Part shown: positions 52,594-62,375 of the stretch, piece by piece | How positions within the stretch are numbered: the stretch's first letter is position 1 | Layout: each line of letters begins with the position of its first letter | Source of the DNA: Candidatus Acidiferrum typicum | GTDB taxonomy: Bacteria; Acidobacteriota; Terriglobia; Acidiferrales; UBA7541 | Direction: 5' to 3' | NCBI GenBank assembly: GCA_002478115.1 | Contig: DLMH01000108.1 | Span: 1 to 64,000 of the forward strand | Length of the DNA stretch: 64,000 nt | Position numbers and translations under genes: made by a program | The notes under the pieces: model-generated | Databases searched by the model: none | What the model was told of the DNA's origin: nothing | What the model saw: the letters and a program-made list of their open reading frames with translations, nothing else

Positions 52594-54048
52594 ATGCGAC
52601 CCGATCCGATTGATTCCTTCATCGAGATGTATGTAGAGGCATTGCACGATCAAAACGCAGCGATTTTTGCCGGGGCGGGCCTTTCCATTCCTGCCGGTCT
52701 TGTTAATTGGAAGGAACTGCTCAGGGATGTTGCGATCGATATAGGACTCGATGTCGATAAGGAAGACGATTTGATCACGGTCGCGCAGTTTCACGTCAAC
52801 GAGCGAGGGGGGCGGCACCGAATTAACCAGGCTTTGATTCAGGAATTCGCGACGCGATCTAAATCGACGGACAACCACGAACTACTGGCGTCTCTTCCGA
52901 TCAAAACATATTGGACCACCAACTACGATTCTCTAATCGAGGATTCCCTTAAAGCACATGGAAAGAATCCCGATGTCAAGACGACCGTGGAGAATCTCGC
53001 AACGATCGTGCCGCGACGCGACGCCGTGGTTTACAAAATGCATGGCGACGCCTCTCAACCCGACAAGGCTGTCGTTACTAAGGACGATTACGAATCTTAC
53101 GAATCTCGACGGCACCTTTTCTCGACGGCGCTGCAGGGCGATCTCGTATCGAAAACATTCCTCTTCATGGGTTTCAGTTTCAACGATCCCAATTTGAATT
53201 ACATTCTCAGCAGAATCCGCCTCCTTCTAGGCGAGAATCGCAGAGAGCATTATTGCCTCCTGAGGAGAGTTCAGCGTGTGGATTTCAAGAAGAATGCCGA
53301 ATATCAGTACGCCCTCGCAAAACAGGAACTCCAGGTCAAAGACCTCAAGCGTTACGGCATCATGGGTCTGCTCGTCGATGATTATGCGCACTACACAGAT
53401 GTCTTGCGACGTATCTTTTACAGGTACAAACTCGCTCGTGTTTTCATTTCGGGGAGCGCTGTGGAGTATGAGCCTTGGTCCGAACAGAAAGCGCAGCAGC
53501 TAGTCCAGACGCTGTCCCGCGCCCTTATCCATGAAGGTTTCGGCATCGTTTCCGGCTTTGGTTTGGGCATAGGCCCTTACGTTCTCAACGGCATACTTGA
53601 AGAGCTCGACGACGAAGGTACGCGGTTGCTGGACGACAGAGTCGTATTGCGTCCTTTTCCAATCGCAATATCCGACGCAGCCGAGCGCAAGCGCCGATGG
53701 ACGGCGTACCGCGAAGATATGCTTACACAGGCTGGCATAGCTTTGTTCGTATTCGGGAACAAGAAAAATGCCGCAGGACGCATCTCTACATCGGACGGCA
53801 TGGAGGAAGAATTTCGCTTGGCGGTCGGGAAGCGACTCTTTGTCGTTCCGGTAGGATGCACCGGAAGTATGGCGGCCACTCTCCACAAGAAAGTGCTGGA
53901 CCATTTCGCCGACTACTATCCGCTGTCCGGCTATCGACGCTTGTTCGAAGCGCTAGGACATCCGGGAACTCCAAGTCAGGTGACCTCGCGAGTCCTGAAG
54001 CTTGTCAAGAAATTGTGGAACGATCGGGCATTGTCTAGAGACAAGTGA
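52594..54048 (+). CDS. thsA: ThsA: SIR2-SLOG NADase effector of Thoeris
   Basis: 484 residues. SIR2-type NADase: 'AAIFAGAGLSIPAGLVNWKE' (22-41), Asn110 in 'TYWTTNYDSLIE' and His150 in 'YKMHGDAS', nearly the same numbering as the Asn112/His152 pair I recall for the Bacillus cereus protein. From residue 281 a SLOG domain: 'ARVFISGSAVEYEPW', 'EGFGIVSGFGLGIGPYVLNG', 'EEEFRLAVGKRLFVVPVGCT'. Binding of the ThsB signal to SLOG would trigger NAD+ depletion. 168 bases after thsB copy 2. Confidence 0.92.
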   Translation: MRPDPIDSFIEMYVEALHDQNAAIFAGAGLSIPAGLVNWKELLRDVAIDIGLDVDKEDDLITVAQFHVNERGGRHRINQALIQEFATRSKSTDNHELLASLPIKTYWTTNYDSLIEDSLKAHGKNPDVKTTVENLATIVPRRDAVVYKMHGDASQPDKAVVTKDDYESYESRRHLFSTALQGDLVSKTFLFMGFSFNDPNLNYILSRIRLLLGENRREHYCLLRRVQRVDFKKNAEYQYALAKQELQVKDLKRYGIMGLLVDDYAHYTDVLRRIFYRYKLARVFISGSAVEYEPWSEQKAQQLVQTLSRALIHEGFGIVSGFGLGIGPYVLNGILEELDDEGTRLLDDRVVLRPFPIAISDAAERKRRWTAYREDMLTQAGIALFVFGNKKNAAGRISTSDGMEEEFRLAVGKRLFVVPVGCTGSMAATLHKKVLDHFADYYPLSGYRRLFEALGHPGTPSQVTSRVLKLVKKLWNDRALSRDK

Positions 54049-54378
54049 CCCATATCCTACTACGAAGGAGACTTCGTTCCATGGCCCGCCAACTCTTCTA
54101 TTGCCGTACTGGGTTGTTTGTTGACGGCATCCTATGCCGAAGCTTCTCGTGCACATGTTCGACCCGTAGGCAAGTAGTGGGGCTTCACGGTGTTTTAAGT
54201 ACTTGGAATTATTCCTTCATCAGTAAATTCCAGATTTTGTTTGATATCCCACCTAGATTCTAGGTACACCCCCGCCCAGCGCGGCCTCTGCTAGCACACA
54301 GTCGCGCCAGGTGAGTAGCAACCTGTCACACCCGTTGCCATCCGCTCCAGCCGCAAATACTAGACCGCTTCGCTCTCT
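54049..54378. other. gap upstream of the ArdC-like gene leader
   Basis: I see no supported gene. It should hold the promoter for the structured leader that follows. Confidence 0.35.
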
Positions 54379-54454
54379 GTCCTTTCGGTGAGTCCGTTGC
54401 GATTTGGTTCCCCCGCCTGGTTGAGGGAACCAACTCTCAACTCACCCAAAGGAC
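54379..54454 (+). promoter_or_regulatory. structured leader that masks the ribosome site of the ArdC-like gene
   Basis: Outer stem gtccttt/aaaggac (54379-54385 with 54448-54454) continues as ggtgagt/actcacc (54387-54393 with 54440-54446). An inner 9-bp stem ttggttccc/gggaaccaa is at 54404-54412 and 54425-54433. The aaagga ribosome site, eight bases before the ATG at 54462, is in the 3' strand of the outer stem, so translation would need the hairpin to open. Confidence 0.7.
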
Positions 54455-54461
54455 AAAGAAA

Positions 54462-55283
54462 ATGAATTCAGAAAACATCAAGAAAGCTACAAATCAAGCC
54501 ATCGAGCAACTCATTACGGCGCTCAACGAGGGCCGAAGCGAAACGCTGAGGCAATACCTTGCGGCGATTGGCCGATTCCACCGCTACAGTCTCCGAAACG
54601 TGATGCTCATTGCATCGCAAAAGCCGACCGCAACGCACGTGGCAGGCTTTCACACTTGGCACAAGCTTGGACGATTCGTGAAGAAGGGCGAGAAAGGAAT
54701 CCTTATCCTTGCTCCCATCGTCCGGCGAAAGACTGAAAGCACGGAGCAAAACGAGACGGATGAATCATCAACGGCTGTCGGATTTCGCGCGGCCTACGTC
54801 TTCGACATCAGTCAGACAGACGGTCAAGAACTCCCTGCAATCGGCAGCGTCAATGGTGATCCTCGCGATTATCGTGAGCGCCTTGCGAAGTTTGTCGCCG
54901 AGCAAGGCATCGCTCTTGAATATTCGGAAGATATCGCTCCGGCGCGGGGCACTTCCGCAGGAGGCAAAATCACGTTACTGCCTGGACAGTCCCCGGCTGA
55001 AGAGTTCGCAACGCTGGCGCACGAACTCGCGCACGAAATCATGCATCGCACAGAGCGTCGGAGCAGCACGTCAAAGCGCACTCGCGAGACGGAAGCAGAG
55101 GCCGTCGCGTTCGTGGTCTGCCACGCCATCGGCCTAGAAACGGGGTCAGCGTCTCAGGACTACATCCAGCTTTACGAAGGTGACGCGAAGCTATTGACGG
55201 CCAGCCTGGAACACATCCAGAACACGGCCGCCCAGATTCTCAATGCAATCGGCGCAGAGGGAACCTCCGCGCCGCCCGCCTAG
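54462..55283 (+). CDS. ArdC-like antirestriction protein
   Basis: 273 residues. N-terminal ssDNA-binding ArdC domain ('RFHRYSLRNVMLIASQKPTA', 'GFHTWHKLGRFVKKGEKGIL'), then a zincin-type metallopeptidase with 'FATLAHELAHEIMHRTERR' and 'RETEAEAVAFVVCHAIGLE' giving the third ligand. ArdC proteins protect entering plasmid DNA from restriction. This copy uses a less common peptidase-like C-terminus (H-E-L-A-H). It lies between Thoeris and the type III restriction system and has its own structured leader. Confidence 0.85.
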   Translation: MNSENIKKATNQAIEQLITALNEGRSETLRQYLAAIGRFHRYSLRNVMLIASQKPTATHVAGFHTWHKLGRFVKKGEKGILILAPIVRRKTESTEQNETDESSTAVGFRAAYVFDISQTDGQELPAIGSVNGDPRDYRERLAKFVAEQGIALEYSEDIAPARGTSAGGKITLLPGQSPAEEFATLAHELAHEIMHRTERRSSTSKRTRETEAEAVAFVVCHAIGLETGSASQDYIQLYEGDAKLLTASLEHIQNTAAQILNAIGAEGTSAPPA

Positions 55284-55339
55284 CGCGGGTCGTGTCATTT
55301 GGGCAGCCGGATGCTGAGACTTGGGTGTAGAATATTTTT

Positions 55340-55735
55340 ATGTTGTTTCTGATGGGTGACATTATCGAGCGACCAGGGCCATTCGGAAAGAGGCACCGAG
55401 GAGTCTTTGTTGGTTATGACGAGTACGGGCGCCCCTGGGTCATTCACAACGACATGGGCGGAATTGTGTGCTGGGTGTTGTTTGAAACTTTTGCCGCTGG
55501 CCTCCCCGTGGCCCTAGCGAGTCGCAAAGCGCGCAATTCTTACGAACAGCACACAATCGTCTCCCGAGCACAATCTCTTTTGGGCTGGAAGTACGATCTC
55601 TTGAATTTCAACTGTGACCACCTCGTGACCTACGCGCAGGACGGCATTGCGACCAGCCCACAACTCCAAGGCTTCGCTCTGGCATTCGCCCTCGCGCTAT
55701 TTCTGGGGCTGGCAGTCGCTTCAAGACGGGCCTGA
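55340..55735 (+). CDS. LRAT/NlpC-P60-like protein with C-terminal membrane segment
   Basis: 131 residues (ATG 55340; ATG 55355 also possible). 'GDIIERPGPFGKRHRGVFVG' places the His of the LRAT-type papain fold, and 'LLNFNCDHLVTYAQDG' gives the Asn-Cys-Asp-His box with the nucleophile Cys. One TM helix at about 109-126 ('GFALAFALALFLGLAVAS'). LRAT-like proteins act as acyltransferases or lipases. With a membrane anchor and this neighbourhood it could be a membrane-acting effector. Confidence 0.65.
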   Translation: MLFLMGDIIERPGPFGKRHRGVFVGYDEYGRPWVIHNDMGGIVCWVLFETFAAGLPVALASRKARNSYEQHTIVSRAQSLLGWKYDLLNFNCDHLVTYAQDGIATSPQLQGFALAFALALFLGLAVASRRA

Positions 55736-55863
55736 TGGGCCCGATCCAGCCTCACCACCCTCGTGGCGTGCTTCAATTGGCACAGACTCCTGAAAATAAA
55801 TGGCTTGACGGAATTGGTAAAATGGAGGTAATTTTATAACTGAAAGGATGTTATGAAATTACG

Positions 55864-56460
55864 ATGAAACTCCCAAAGGTCCCAAGTCCCGAGGAGTCGT
55901 TGGAGAAGCTGGCTCCGATATTCCCAGAGCTATACGCCGGATTCGAGAGCGGAATATTCAAGGCGCGTGACTACTTTGAGGTTGAGCACATCGCCGCCGA
56001 TCTCTCGGTTGCGTCGATGCTCATTCGGCTGCATGTTAAGGATCGACTCCTGAAGGCTGGACTGAAGGAAGTTACGCTCGAAAATCACTCTCTGTGTGGC
56101 CTCGATTTTCTCTACAAAGACACGCACGTCAGAATTTGGAAATCAGACGACCACACTCTCCCGGACCCAGGTCGTTCGCAGGCAAGACAATCTTTTTACC
56201 AATATAACCTCGAATTCTCGGATCGCGAGCCCTACAACAAATTCATAGTTCTTTGGAATCTGAACCACACAGGGGGTGTGACGCTTTGGCTCGTCTGCCC
56301 AAAAGACTTCGACGCAGAGACTCGTGCGAGTGAAGTTCACTGGTTCGTTCCGGTGCCCGACCCGACCAAGGCTATCAAAGCAGAACCGGCACCCAGGACT
56401 CATCAGGATCTTCCGATCGCTCGAAAAGATTCGGCGAAGAAAGCATCGAACAAGGACTAA
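55864..56460 (+). CDS. hypothetical protein upstream of XRE-ImmA
   Basis: 198 residues from ATG 55864 (aaggatg upstream). No family recognised. Features: 'FKARDYFEVEHIAADLSVAS', 'IVLWNLNHTGGVTLWLVCP', and a lysine-rich tail. Its stop and the next start share one base (taATG), so it is coupled to the XRE-ImmA gene and is a candidate substrate or toxin partner. Confidence 0.65.
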   Translation: MKLPKVPSPEESLEKLAPIFPELYAGFESGIFKARDYFEVEHIAADLSVASMLIRLHVKDRLLKAGLKEVTLENHSLCGLDFLYKDTHVRIWKSDDHTLPDPGRSQARQSFYQYNLEFSDREPYNKFIVLWNLNHTGGVTLWLVCPKDFDAETRASEVHWFVPVPDPTKAIKAEPAPRTHQDLPIARKDSAKKASNKD

Positions 56461-57551
56461 TGTTTTCCGGCGACAGACTAAGACAAGCGCGTGAGCTGCT
56501 TAGTCTTACACAAACAGACCTTGCAAGACTCGTGGGAAGATCTCAGGCTGCGATAGCTAACATCGAGGCGGGACTTCTTGAGCCGTCTGCAGAAGTTGCT
56601 GAGTCCATCGCCAATCGAACGCGTTTTCCGCTCACATTCTTCACTGATCAAACAAGATTCCATTTTCCTGGCGAAACTCTCATGTTTCGCGCCAGGGCCT
56701 CAGCAACTCGGCGCGAGACCGTTGCTGCTTGCAGACATGCCGAGGTTTCTCTCGAATTGACCGAACTGTTGGAAGCATCTGTCACGCAAATCCCGATAAG
56801 ATTGCAGAAGTCGAGCCAGACACCCGAAATTGCTGCACAGCATGTCCGACACCTCTTTGGAATCGGTGCTGACCAGCCGATTCCCAACTTAATTGATTTG
56901 GTGGAGCGGATCGGTGTGACAGCCTTAGCTCTACCGATTGATTTGGCCAAGATTGACGCCTTTTCAACGTGGCTGACTGCCACCAACAAGAGGCCAATCA
57001 TCGCTGCATGTCGCAACAAGCCGGGGGACAGACTTCGATTCAACGTAGCGCACGAGCTTGGCCACCTGGTTTTGCATGGAGAGCTTAAACGACTAGGACC
57101 TGGGGAACACCAGCAAGCAGACCGCTTCGCTGCGGAATTGCTTATGCCTGGAGCAGCGATGCGCGGAGAAATAGAAACGCCCGTCACTCTGTCGCGAATC
57201 GCGCCGTTGAAACTTCGCTGGGGAGTGTCCATCCAAGCTCTAGTCCGTAGAGCACACGATCTGGGCATCATCGCAAATCGCCAATACAGGTACCTGTTTG
57301 AACAGCTCTCTGCTAGAGGTTGGCGTACAAACGAGCCAAGTAACCTCGCAGTTGCCCAGGAACGACCGAGAGCCCTTCGAAAAATGGCAGAAGTCGTCTA
57401 CGGTGATCCAATCGACTACGGGCGATTCAGCTCGGATGCTCGCCTTTCCGTTTCCTATCTCAAAGACCTCATGGACGGCTATGCGGAGGCTCCGACCTCA
57501 GCGACGGAGGCCATGTCTTCAGGGAAGGTGATCCAGCTTCGCAGCACTTGA
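56460..57551 (+). CDS. XRE regulator fused to ImmA/IrrE metallopeptidase
   Basis: 363 residues. N-terminal HTH ('LRQARELLSLTQTDLARLVG' then RSQAAIANIEAG), a linker, and a zinc peptidase ('RLRFNVAHELGHLVLHGELK', 'QADRFAAELLMPGAAMRGEI'), the common architecture of mobile-element regulators that self-cleave or cleave a partner. Starts on the last base of the preceding stop codon. Confidence 0.9.
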   Translation: MFSGDRLRQARELLSLTQTDLARLVGRSQAAIANIEAGLLEPSAEVAESIANRTRFPLTFFTDQTRFHFPGETLMFRARASATRRETVAACRHAEVSLELTELLEASVTQIPIRLQKSSQTPEIAAQHVRHLFGIGADQPIPNLIDLVERIGVTALALPIDLAKIDAFSTWLTATNKRPIIAACRNKPGDRLRFNVAHELGHLVLHGELKRLGPGEHQQADRFAAELLMPGAAMRGEIETPVTLSRIAPLKLRWGVSIQALVRRAHDLGIIANRQYRYLFEQLSARGWRTNEPSNLAVAQERPRALRKMAEVVYGDPIDYGRFSSDARLSVSYLKDLMDGYAEAPTSATEAMSSGKVIQLRST

Positions 57552-57635
57552 CGGACTTTTCGTAGCTCGTCTGAAGGTTTCGGCGTTTGCTGAACTTGGT
57601 CGTTACTGTTATAAAAACGGGGCGGACTTCAAGAG

Positions 57636-59621
57636 ATGACAGAACTCATTTGGGACGGGAAGTACAAGGATGGGAAGAAGCAAGGGCCGGTGCGAATTGC
57701 CCTGCCGTTTCAGACAATTGAGACTGTCAACGAAAGCGCGCAAGACAGACGCCGAAATCTTGAGCTTTTTGCCAGCGGGCGCGATACGGAATGGCGCAAC
57801 CGACTCATCTGGGGAGATAGAAAATACGTCTTGCCGTCTCTACTGCCTGAGTTCGCGGGCAAGGTAAAGCTGATTTACATCGACCCTCCGTTCAATACTG
57901 ACTCCGATTTTTCCTTCACGGCTACCATTCCCAATCATGCTGGCGATGAGGAGAACCGAGGTGCCGCGTTCCTCAAAGAACCGTCAATTTTGGAGCAAAA
58001 GGCCTACCGAGACACTTGGGGGCGTGGCCTCGATTCGTATTTGCAGTGGTTCTACGAAACGGTCGTGCTGCTACGAGAACTTCTTTCCGATAATGGATCA
58101 ATCTACGTCCACCTCGATTGGCATATCGGGCACTATGCAAAGGCAGTACTTGATGAAGTGTTCGGCCAGGAGGCGTGCCAGAACGAAATCATTTGGAAAC
58201 GCACGTCAGCACGTAGCGACAGCCACACTTACAATCATATCCACGACGTAATCTATTTCTATGCCCAAGGAGCCATCGACTTCAACGATGTATACGTCGA
58301 GCACGACGAAGCCTACGTCGAAAGCAAATACGTACACACGGATGCGCAAGGCCGACGCTACCGTCTGGACAATATTACTAGTCCGAATCCAAGACCGAAC
58401 ATGACTTACGTGTGGCGGGGGCACCAGCCACCCGCATTAGGATGGCGTTATTCAAAGGAGACAATGCAGCGGCTGCACAGCGAAGGGCGAATCTGGTATC
58501 CAGACTCTAAAGACAAACGGCCCCAGCTCATCCGATACCTCGACGAATCTTCGGGCCAGCCTGCAACGACAATTTGGACCGATGTCTCCCCGGTCAACTC
58601 GCAGGCCGCAGAACGCGTTAATTACGACACTCAGAAACCCGAAGCACTTCTTGATCGAATCATCAAGGCTTCATCGAACGAGTCGGACCTCGTGCTGGAC
58701 TGCTTTGTTGGAAGTGGGACGACCGCCGTTGTTGCCGAAAAGTTGAGTCGGCGCTGGATCGCTTGTGACCTTGGCCGGTTTGCCGTCCACACAGCTCGAA
58801 AGAGACTATTGGCGATTCCTGGCGTTAAACCATTTGTTATCCAAAATCTCGGCAAGTATGAGCGACAGGCCTGGCAAGCGGCTGAGTTTCCGTCGAACGG
58901 AAAAGATCATCTGGAGGAACAAAGAGAACGAGAAACTGCCTATCGACGGTTCATTCTCGACCTTTACCGCGCCACCCCTATCAGCGGGCATGCTTGGTTA
59001 CACGGCACAAAAGCCGGACGCATGGTCCATGTAGCCGCAGTAGATGCTCCTGTGACTCAGGCCGACGTAAAGGCGATTGCGCGCGACACCTGGAAGGCCG
59101 TTGCGTCTGGCAAGGATTCCCCAACCAAACTAGGCGCGGATATTCTTGGTTGGGAATTTGCCCTGGAGGTCAACGAACTCGCGAAGCAAGTTGCAGCGGA
59201 GTCAAGGGTGGACGTGTCGTTCAAAAAAATTCCGCGTGAAGTTTTGGACAAGAAAGCTGTCGAACAGGGAGACGTACGGTTTTTTGAACTAGGCGCTCTG
59301 TCCGTTAGCACCAAGCAAAAAGCGCGTGAACTGACTCTTCAACTCACGGACTTTGTTATCCCTACGGATGATATTCCTGAAGAAGCGCGGAAAGCCATCA
59401 AACACTGGAGTCAGCTTATTGACTATTGGGCTGTCGATTGGGACTACAAAAACGATACATTTCACAATCAATGGCAGGCCTACCGCGCACGCAAAGAGCC
59501 TAAGTTAGAGATTGAGACAAAGTACACGTATTCGGCACCAGGAAAGTATGCGGTCGTCATCAAAGTGATCGACATTCTAGGAAACGATACGACCAAGACG
59601 CTTGAAATCATCGTGAAGTGA
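57636..59621 (+). CDS. mod: type III restriction-modification DNA methyltransferase (Mod)
   Basis: 661 residues. 'LIYIDPPFNTDSDF' is motif IV (Asp83-Pro-Pro-Phe) and 'VLDCFVGSGTTAVVAEKLSR' near residue 352 is motif I, so the order is that of beta-class N6-adenine enzymes, which include type III Mod. The target-recognition region lies between them. An additional beta-rich end ('TYSAPGKYAVVIKVIDILGN') is present. Twelve bases upstream of res; together they methylate and cut at asymmetric sites. Confidence 0.92.
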   Translation: MTELIWDGKYKDGKKQGPVRIALPFQTIETVNESAQDRRRNLELFASGRDTEWRNRLIWGDRKYVLPSLLPEFAGKVKLIYIDPPFNTDSDFSFTATIPNHAGDEENRGAAFLKEPSILEQKAYRDTWGRGLDSYLQWFYETVVLLRELLSDNGSIYVHLDWHIGHYAKAVLDEVFGQEACQNEIIWKRTSARSDSHTYNHIHDVIYFYAQGAIDFNDVYVEHDEAYVESKYVHTDAQGRRYRLDNITSPNPRPNMTYVWRGHQPPALGWRYSKETMQRLHSEGRIWYPDSKDKRPQLIRYLDESSGQPATTIWTDVSPVNSQAAERVNYDTQKPEALLDRIIKASSNESDLVLDCFVGSGTTAVVAEKLSRRWIACDLGRFAVHTARKRLLAIPGVKPFVIQNLGKYERQAWQAAEFPSNGKDHLEEQRERETAYRRFILDLYRATPISGHAWLHGTKAGRMVHVAAVDAPVTQADVKAIARDTWKAVASGKDSPTKLGADILGWEFALEVNELAKQVAAESRVDVSFKKIPREVLDKKAVEQGDVRFFELGALSVSTKQKARELTLQLTDFVIPTDDIPEEARKAIKHWSQLIDYWAVDWDYKNDTFHNQWQAYRARKEPKLEIETKYTYSAPGKYAVVIKVIDILGNDTTKTLEIIVK

Positions 59622-59633
59622 GATAGCCCAGCT

Positions 59634-62225
59634 ATGCCTCGCAAAAAGAGAGAAGCCGCGCCACCTTCGCAAACTGAGCTGCTGGACATAACCGCCAAGC
59701 TACGCACAGGTCCTTGTGTACCCGCTCTTCGCGAAGCGGTGAAGGCGTGGAAGGCAGGGGGATACAAAGGCATAAGTGACACGAGTCGCATTTTGCTCAA
59801 TCATTGGTTCTATACCGACCATCGACTTCCAACAGGCTTGCCGTTCAAGTATCACGCTTCTCAGCAGGAAGCGATTGAAACGCTCCTTTTCGTTTGGGAA
59901 TTCGAAAAAATCCGCACCCGTAAAGGTCTTCTGGAGCGTTATGCGCAAGACCTCCGAGACCTTCGACTCCCCCCGTTTGATGACTTTGCCCGGTACTGCG
60001 TCAAGATGGCCACCGGCAGCGGCAAGACCAAGGTAATGGCTCTCACCGTGGCGTGGCAATTCTTCAACGCCGCCCGCGAGCAAGACGACATTGCCGAAGA
60101 GTATGCGAAGACCTTTCTAGTTCTCGCTCCTAACGTAATCGTCTTCGAACGCCTCAAGATGGACTTCGCAAGCGGGCGAATTTTTCGTTCCGACCCTGTG
60201 ATCCCGAAAGAGCTTGAAATCTTTTGGGACTTCGACTGCGTCATGCGCGGCGATGCCGAAAGAGCCCACGCGGAAGGGACTCTGTTTCTCACAAACATTC
60301 AGCAGTTCTACGAAAGGCCGGACCGAACGAACGAAGACGAGCCGGACGAGATGACCGCTATTTTAGGAAGAAAGCCTCCCACGAAGAAACTGGAATTGAC
60401 GGATTTTGGAGACCGTATTGCTCTTCGCGCCGGAAAGCTGCTCGTTGTAAATGATGAGGCGCACCATACTCATGATGAAGAGAGCGAATGGAACACTGTC
60501 GTTCGCCGATTGCACGAGAAGACCCCAATTGCATCCCAGTTGGATTTTTCCGCGACGCCCCGCTTTCAGAAGGGTGCAATTTTCCCTTGGACGATCTCGG
60601 ATTACCCGCTCAAACAGGCAATCGTCGATGGAATTGTAAAGAGGCCTGTAAAAGGACTAGCGAAGATTGAAGAGGCAAAATCTGAACATGCCAGTGTGCG
60701 GTATCGGGCGTACCTTGCGGCAGGCGTCGAAAGATGGCGCGAATATCGTGAACAGCTCAAACCGCTCAAGAAAAAACCCATCCTGTTTCTCATGTTAAAT
60801 GGTACGGACGAGGCAGATGACGTTGCAGAATGGCTAAGGACAAAGTACCCTACCGAATTCGGCGGCAATTGCACTCAGGTGATTCACACCAAGAACAACG
60901 GGGAAATCAAAGAAACCGACCTTGAAGAGGCCCGGAAAGCGGTTCGCGAGGTTGATTCGGACGACAGCCCCATCAATGCCATCGTCAGCGTGCTTATGTT
61001 ACGCGAAGGCTGGGATGTCAAGAACGTGACCGTGGTTGTTGGTTTGCGTCCATATACAGCCAAGGCCAACATTTTGCCGGAACAGGCGATTGGACGCGGT
61101 TTGCGGCTCATGTTTCGGGACGATCCAGGCGGATACACAGAACGCGTGGACATCATCGGGAACAAGAAATTCTTGGACTTCGTTGACGACCTCGAAAAGC
61201 TTGAAGAACTGAAACTCGAAACATTCGAGCTTGGCAAAGACAAGCTGCGTATCATCACGATTCTACCTCTTGAAGGTCGAAAGGAATTCGACATCGGACT
61301 TCCGGTACTCACGCCATCTCTCGTGCGAAAAAAGAGCTTGGCCGAAGAGATCGCGGCACTCGAAGTCATGGCCTTTCAATCTATCGTCCTTCCCATGAGT
61401 GAAGATGACCCGCGCTCGAAAACCTTTACCTACGAAGGCTACGACATCATCACCTTGAAGAAGGAGTTCGAGCGCGAGTACACCATACCGGAGCCACAGA
61501 CGGCACAAGAAGTGATCGGTTATTATGCTCGACGCATCGCGGAAGCTGTTAAACTGCCTGCACAATTCGCAGCTTTGGCTCCAAAGGTAAGAGAGTTCTT
61601 TGAACAACGGGCCTTCGGCCATCCTGCCGACCTTAACGAGCCAGCCGTCGTTAAGGCAATGAGCACTGCGGTTGCTCATTACGTCTGCGTAGACGTTTTC
61701 AAGAAGGCGCTTCAAGCCTTGACCATAGAAGAACAGACGCCACAGCTTCTCGAACCCGCGCGTCTGCTTTCTACCTGCCAGCCTTTCCCGTGGTCACGGC
61801 CCGTTTGGGAAGGGCAGAAATGCATCTTCAACCTCGTACCTTGTGACAACGATTTCGAACGTGAGTTCGCGAAGTTCTTGGACAGTGCGAAAGACGTCAC
61901 AGCATTCGCGAAATTACCCCGCGCATTTGGTTTCGCCATTGAATACACGGATACGGCAATGAACCTCCGAAACTACGAGCCAGACTTTGTCGCAATCGAG
62001 AGGTCAGGTGTTCACTGGCTTCTGGAGTCCAAAGGGCAAGAAAACGTCGATGTTTTGAGGAAGGACGTTGCCGCTGTGCGCTGGTGCGAAAATGCCAGCA
62101 GGCTGACTACCACAATGTGGAAATATGCGAAGGTCCCTCAGAAAGAATTTGAAACGTTGCAGCCAAGCCGGCTGGCCGATCTCGCTGCTCTAGTACCCTC
62201 TCTCTTCGATGAAGTTGAAGGCTGA
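59634..62225 (+). CDS. res: type III restriction enzyme subunit (Res), helicase-nuclease
   Basis: 863 residues. SF2 translocase motifs: Walker A 'MATGSGKTKVMALTVAWQFF' (about 124), D-E-A-H box 'LLVVNDEAHHTHDE', 'LDFSATPRFQKG', motif VI 'EQAIGRGLRLMFR'. C-terminal endonuclease: 'EPDFVAIERSGVHWLLESKG' with the D...E-x-K nuclease signature. No truncation seen, so the system looks complete. Confidence 0.93.
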   Translation: MPRKKREAAPPSQTELLDITAKLRTGPCVPALREAVKAWKAGGYKGISDTSRILLNHWFYTDHRLPTGLPFKYHASQQEAIETLLFVWEFEKIRTRKGLLERYAQDLRDLRLPPFDDFARYCVKMATGSGKTKVMALTVAWQFFNAAREQDDIAEEYAKTFLVLAPNVIVFERLKMDFASGRIFRSDPVIPKELEIFWDFDCVMRGDAERAHAEGTLFLTNIQQFYERPDRTNEDEPDEMTAILGRKPPTKKLELTDFGDRIALRAGKLLVVNDEAHHTHDEESEWNTVVRRLHEKTPIASQLDFSATPRFQKGAIFPWTISDYPLKQAIVDGIVKRPVKGLAKIEEAKSEHASVRYRAYLAAGVERWREYREQLKPLKKKPILFLMLNGTDEADDVAEWLRTKYPTEFGGNCTQVIHTKNNGEIKETDLEEARKAVREVDSDDSPINAIVSVLMLREGWDVKNVTVVVGLRPYTAKANILPEQAIGRGLRLMFRDDPGGYTERVDIIGNKKFLDFVDDLEKLEELKLETFELGKDKLRIITILPLEGRKEFDIGLPVLTPSLVRKKSLAEEIAALEVMAFQSIVLPMSEDDPRSKTFTYEGYDIITLKKEFEREYTIPEPQTAQEVIGYYARRIAEAVKLPAQFAALAPKVREFFEQRAFGHPADLNEPAVVKAMSTAVAHYVCVDVFKKALQALTIEEQTPQLLEPARLLSTCQPFPWSRPVWEGQKCIFNLVPCDNDFEREFAKFLDSAKDVTAFAKLPRAFGFAIEYTDTAMNLRNYEPDFVAIERSGVHWLLESKGQENVDVLRKDVAAVRWCENASRLTTTMWKYAKVPQKEFETLQPSRLADLAALVPSLFDEVEG

Positions 62226-62375
62226 CAGTTACCAAAAGGTAAGCACCAGATCTATGTAAAGCAAGCACCTCCGGTGCGACCCAAACGGCTTTCATATTTC
62301 AACTTAGAGGTGGCCAGTTATGATGTGGTCGTCCAGATTTCCTTGCCTGATCAACAGCACCATGGGCCCCGACAT

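Noticed and set aside
55805..55840. A sigma-70 promoter (ttgacg ... tataac) before the 198-residue gene
   Set aside because: The spacing between the two boxes is 24 bases, too long for a convincing call.
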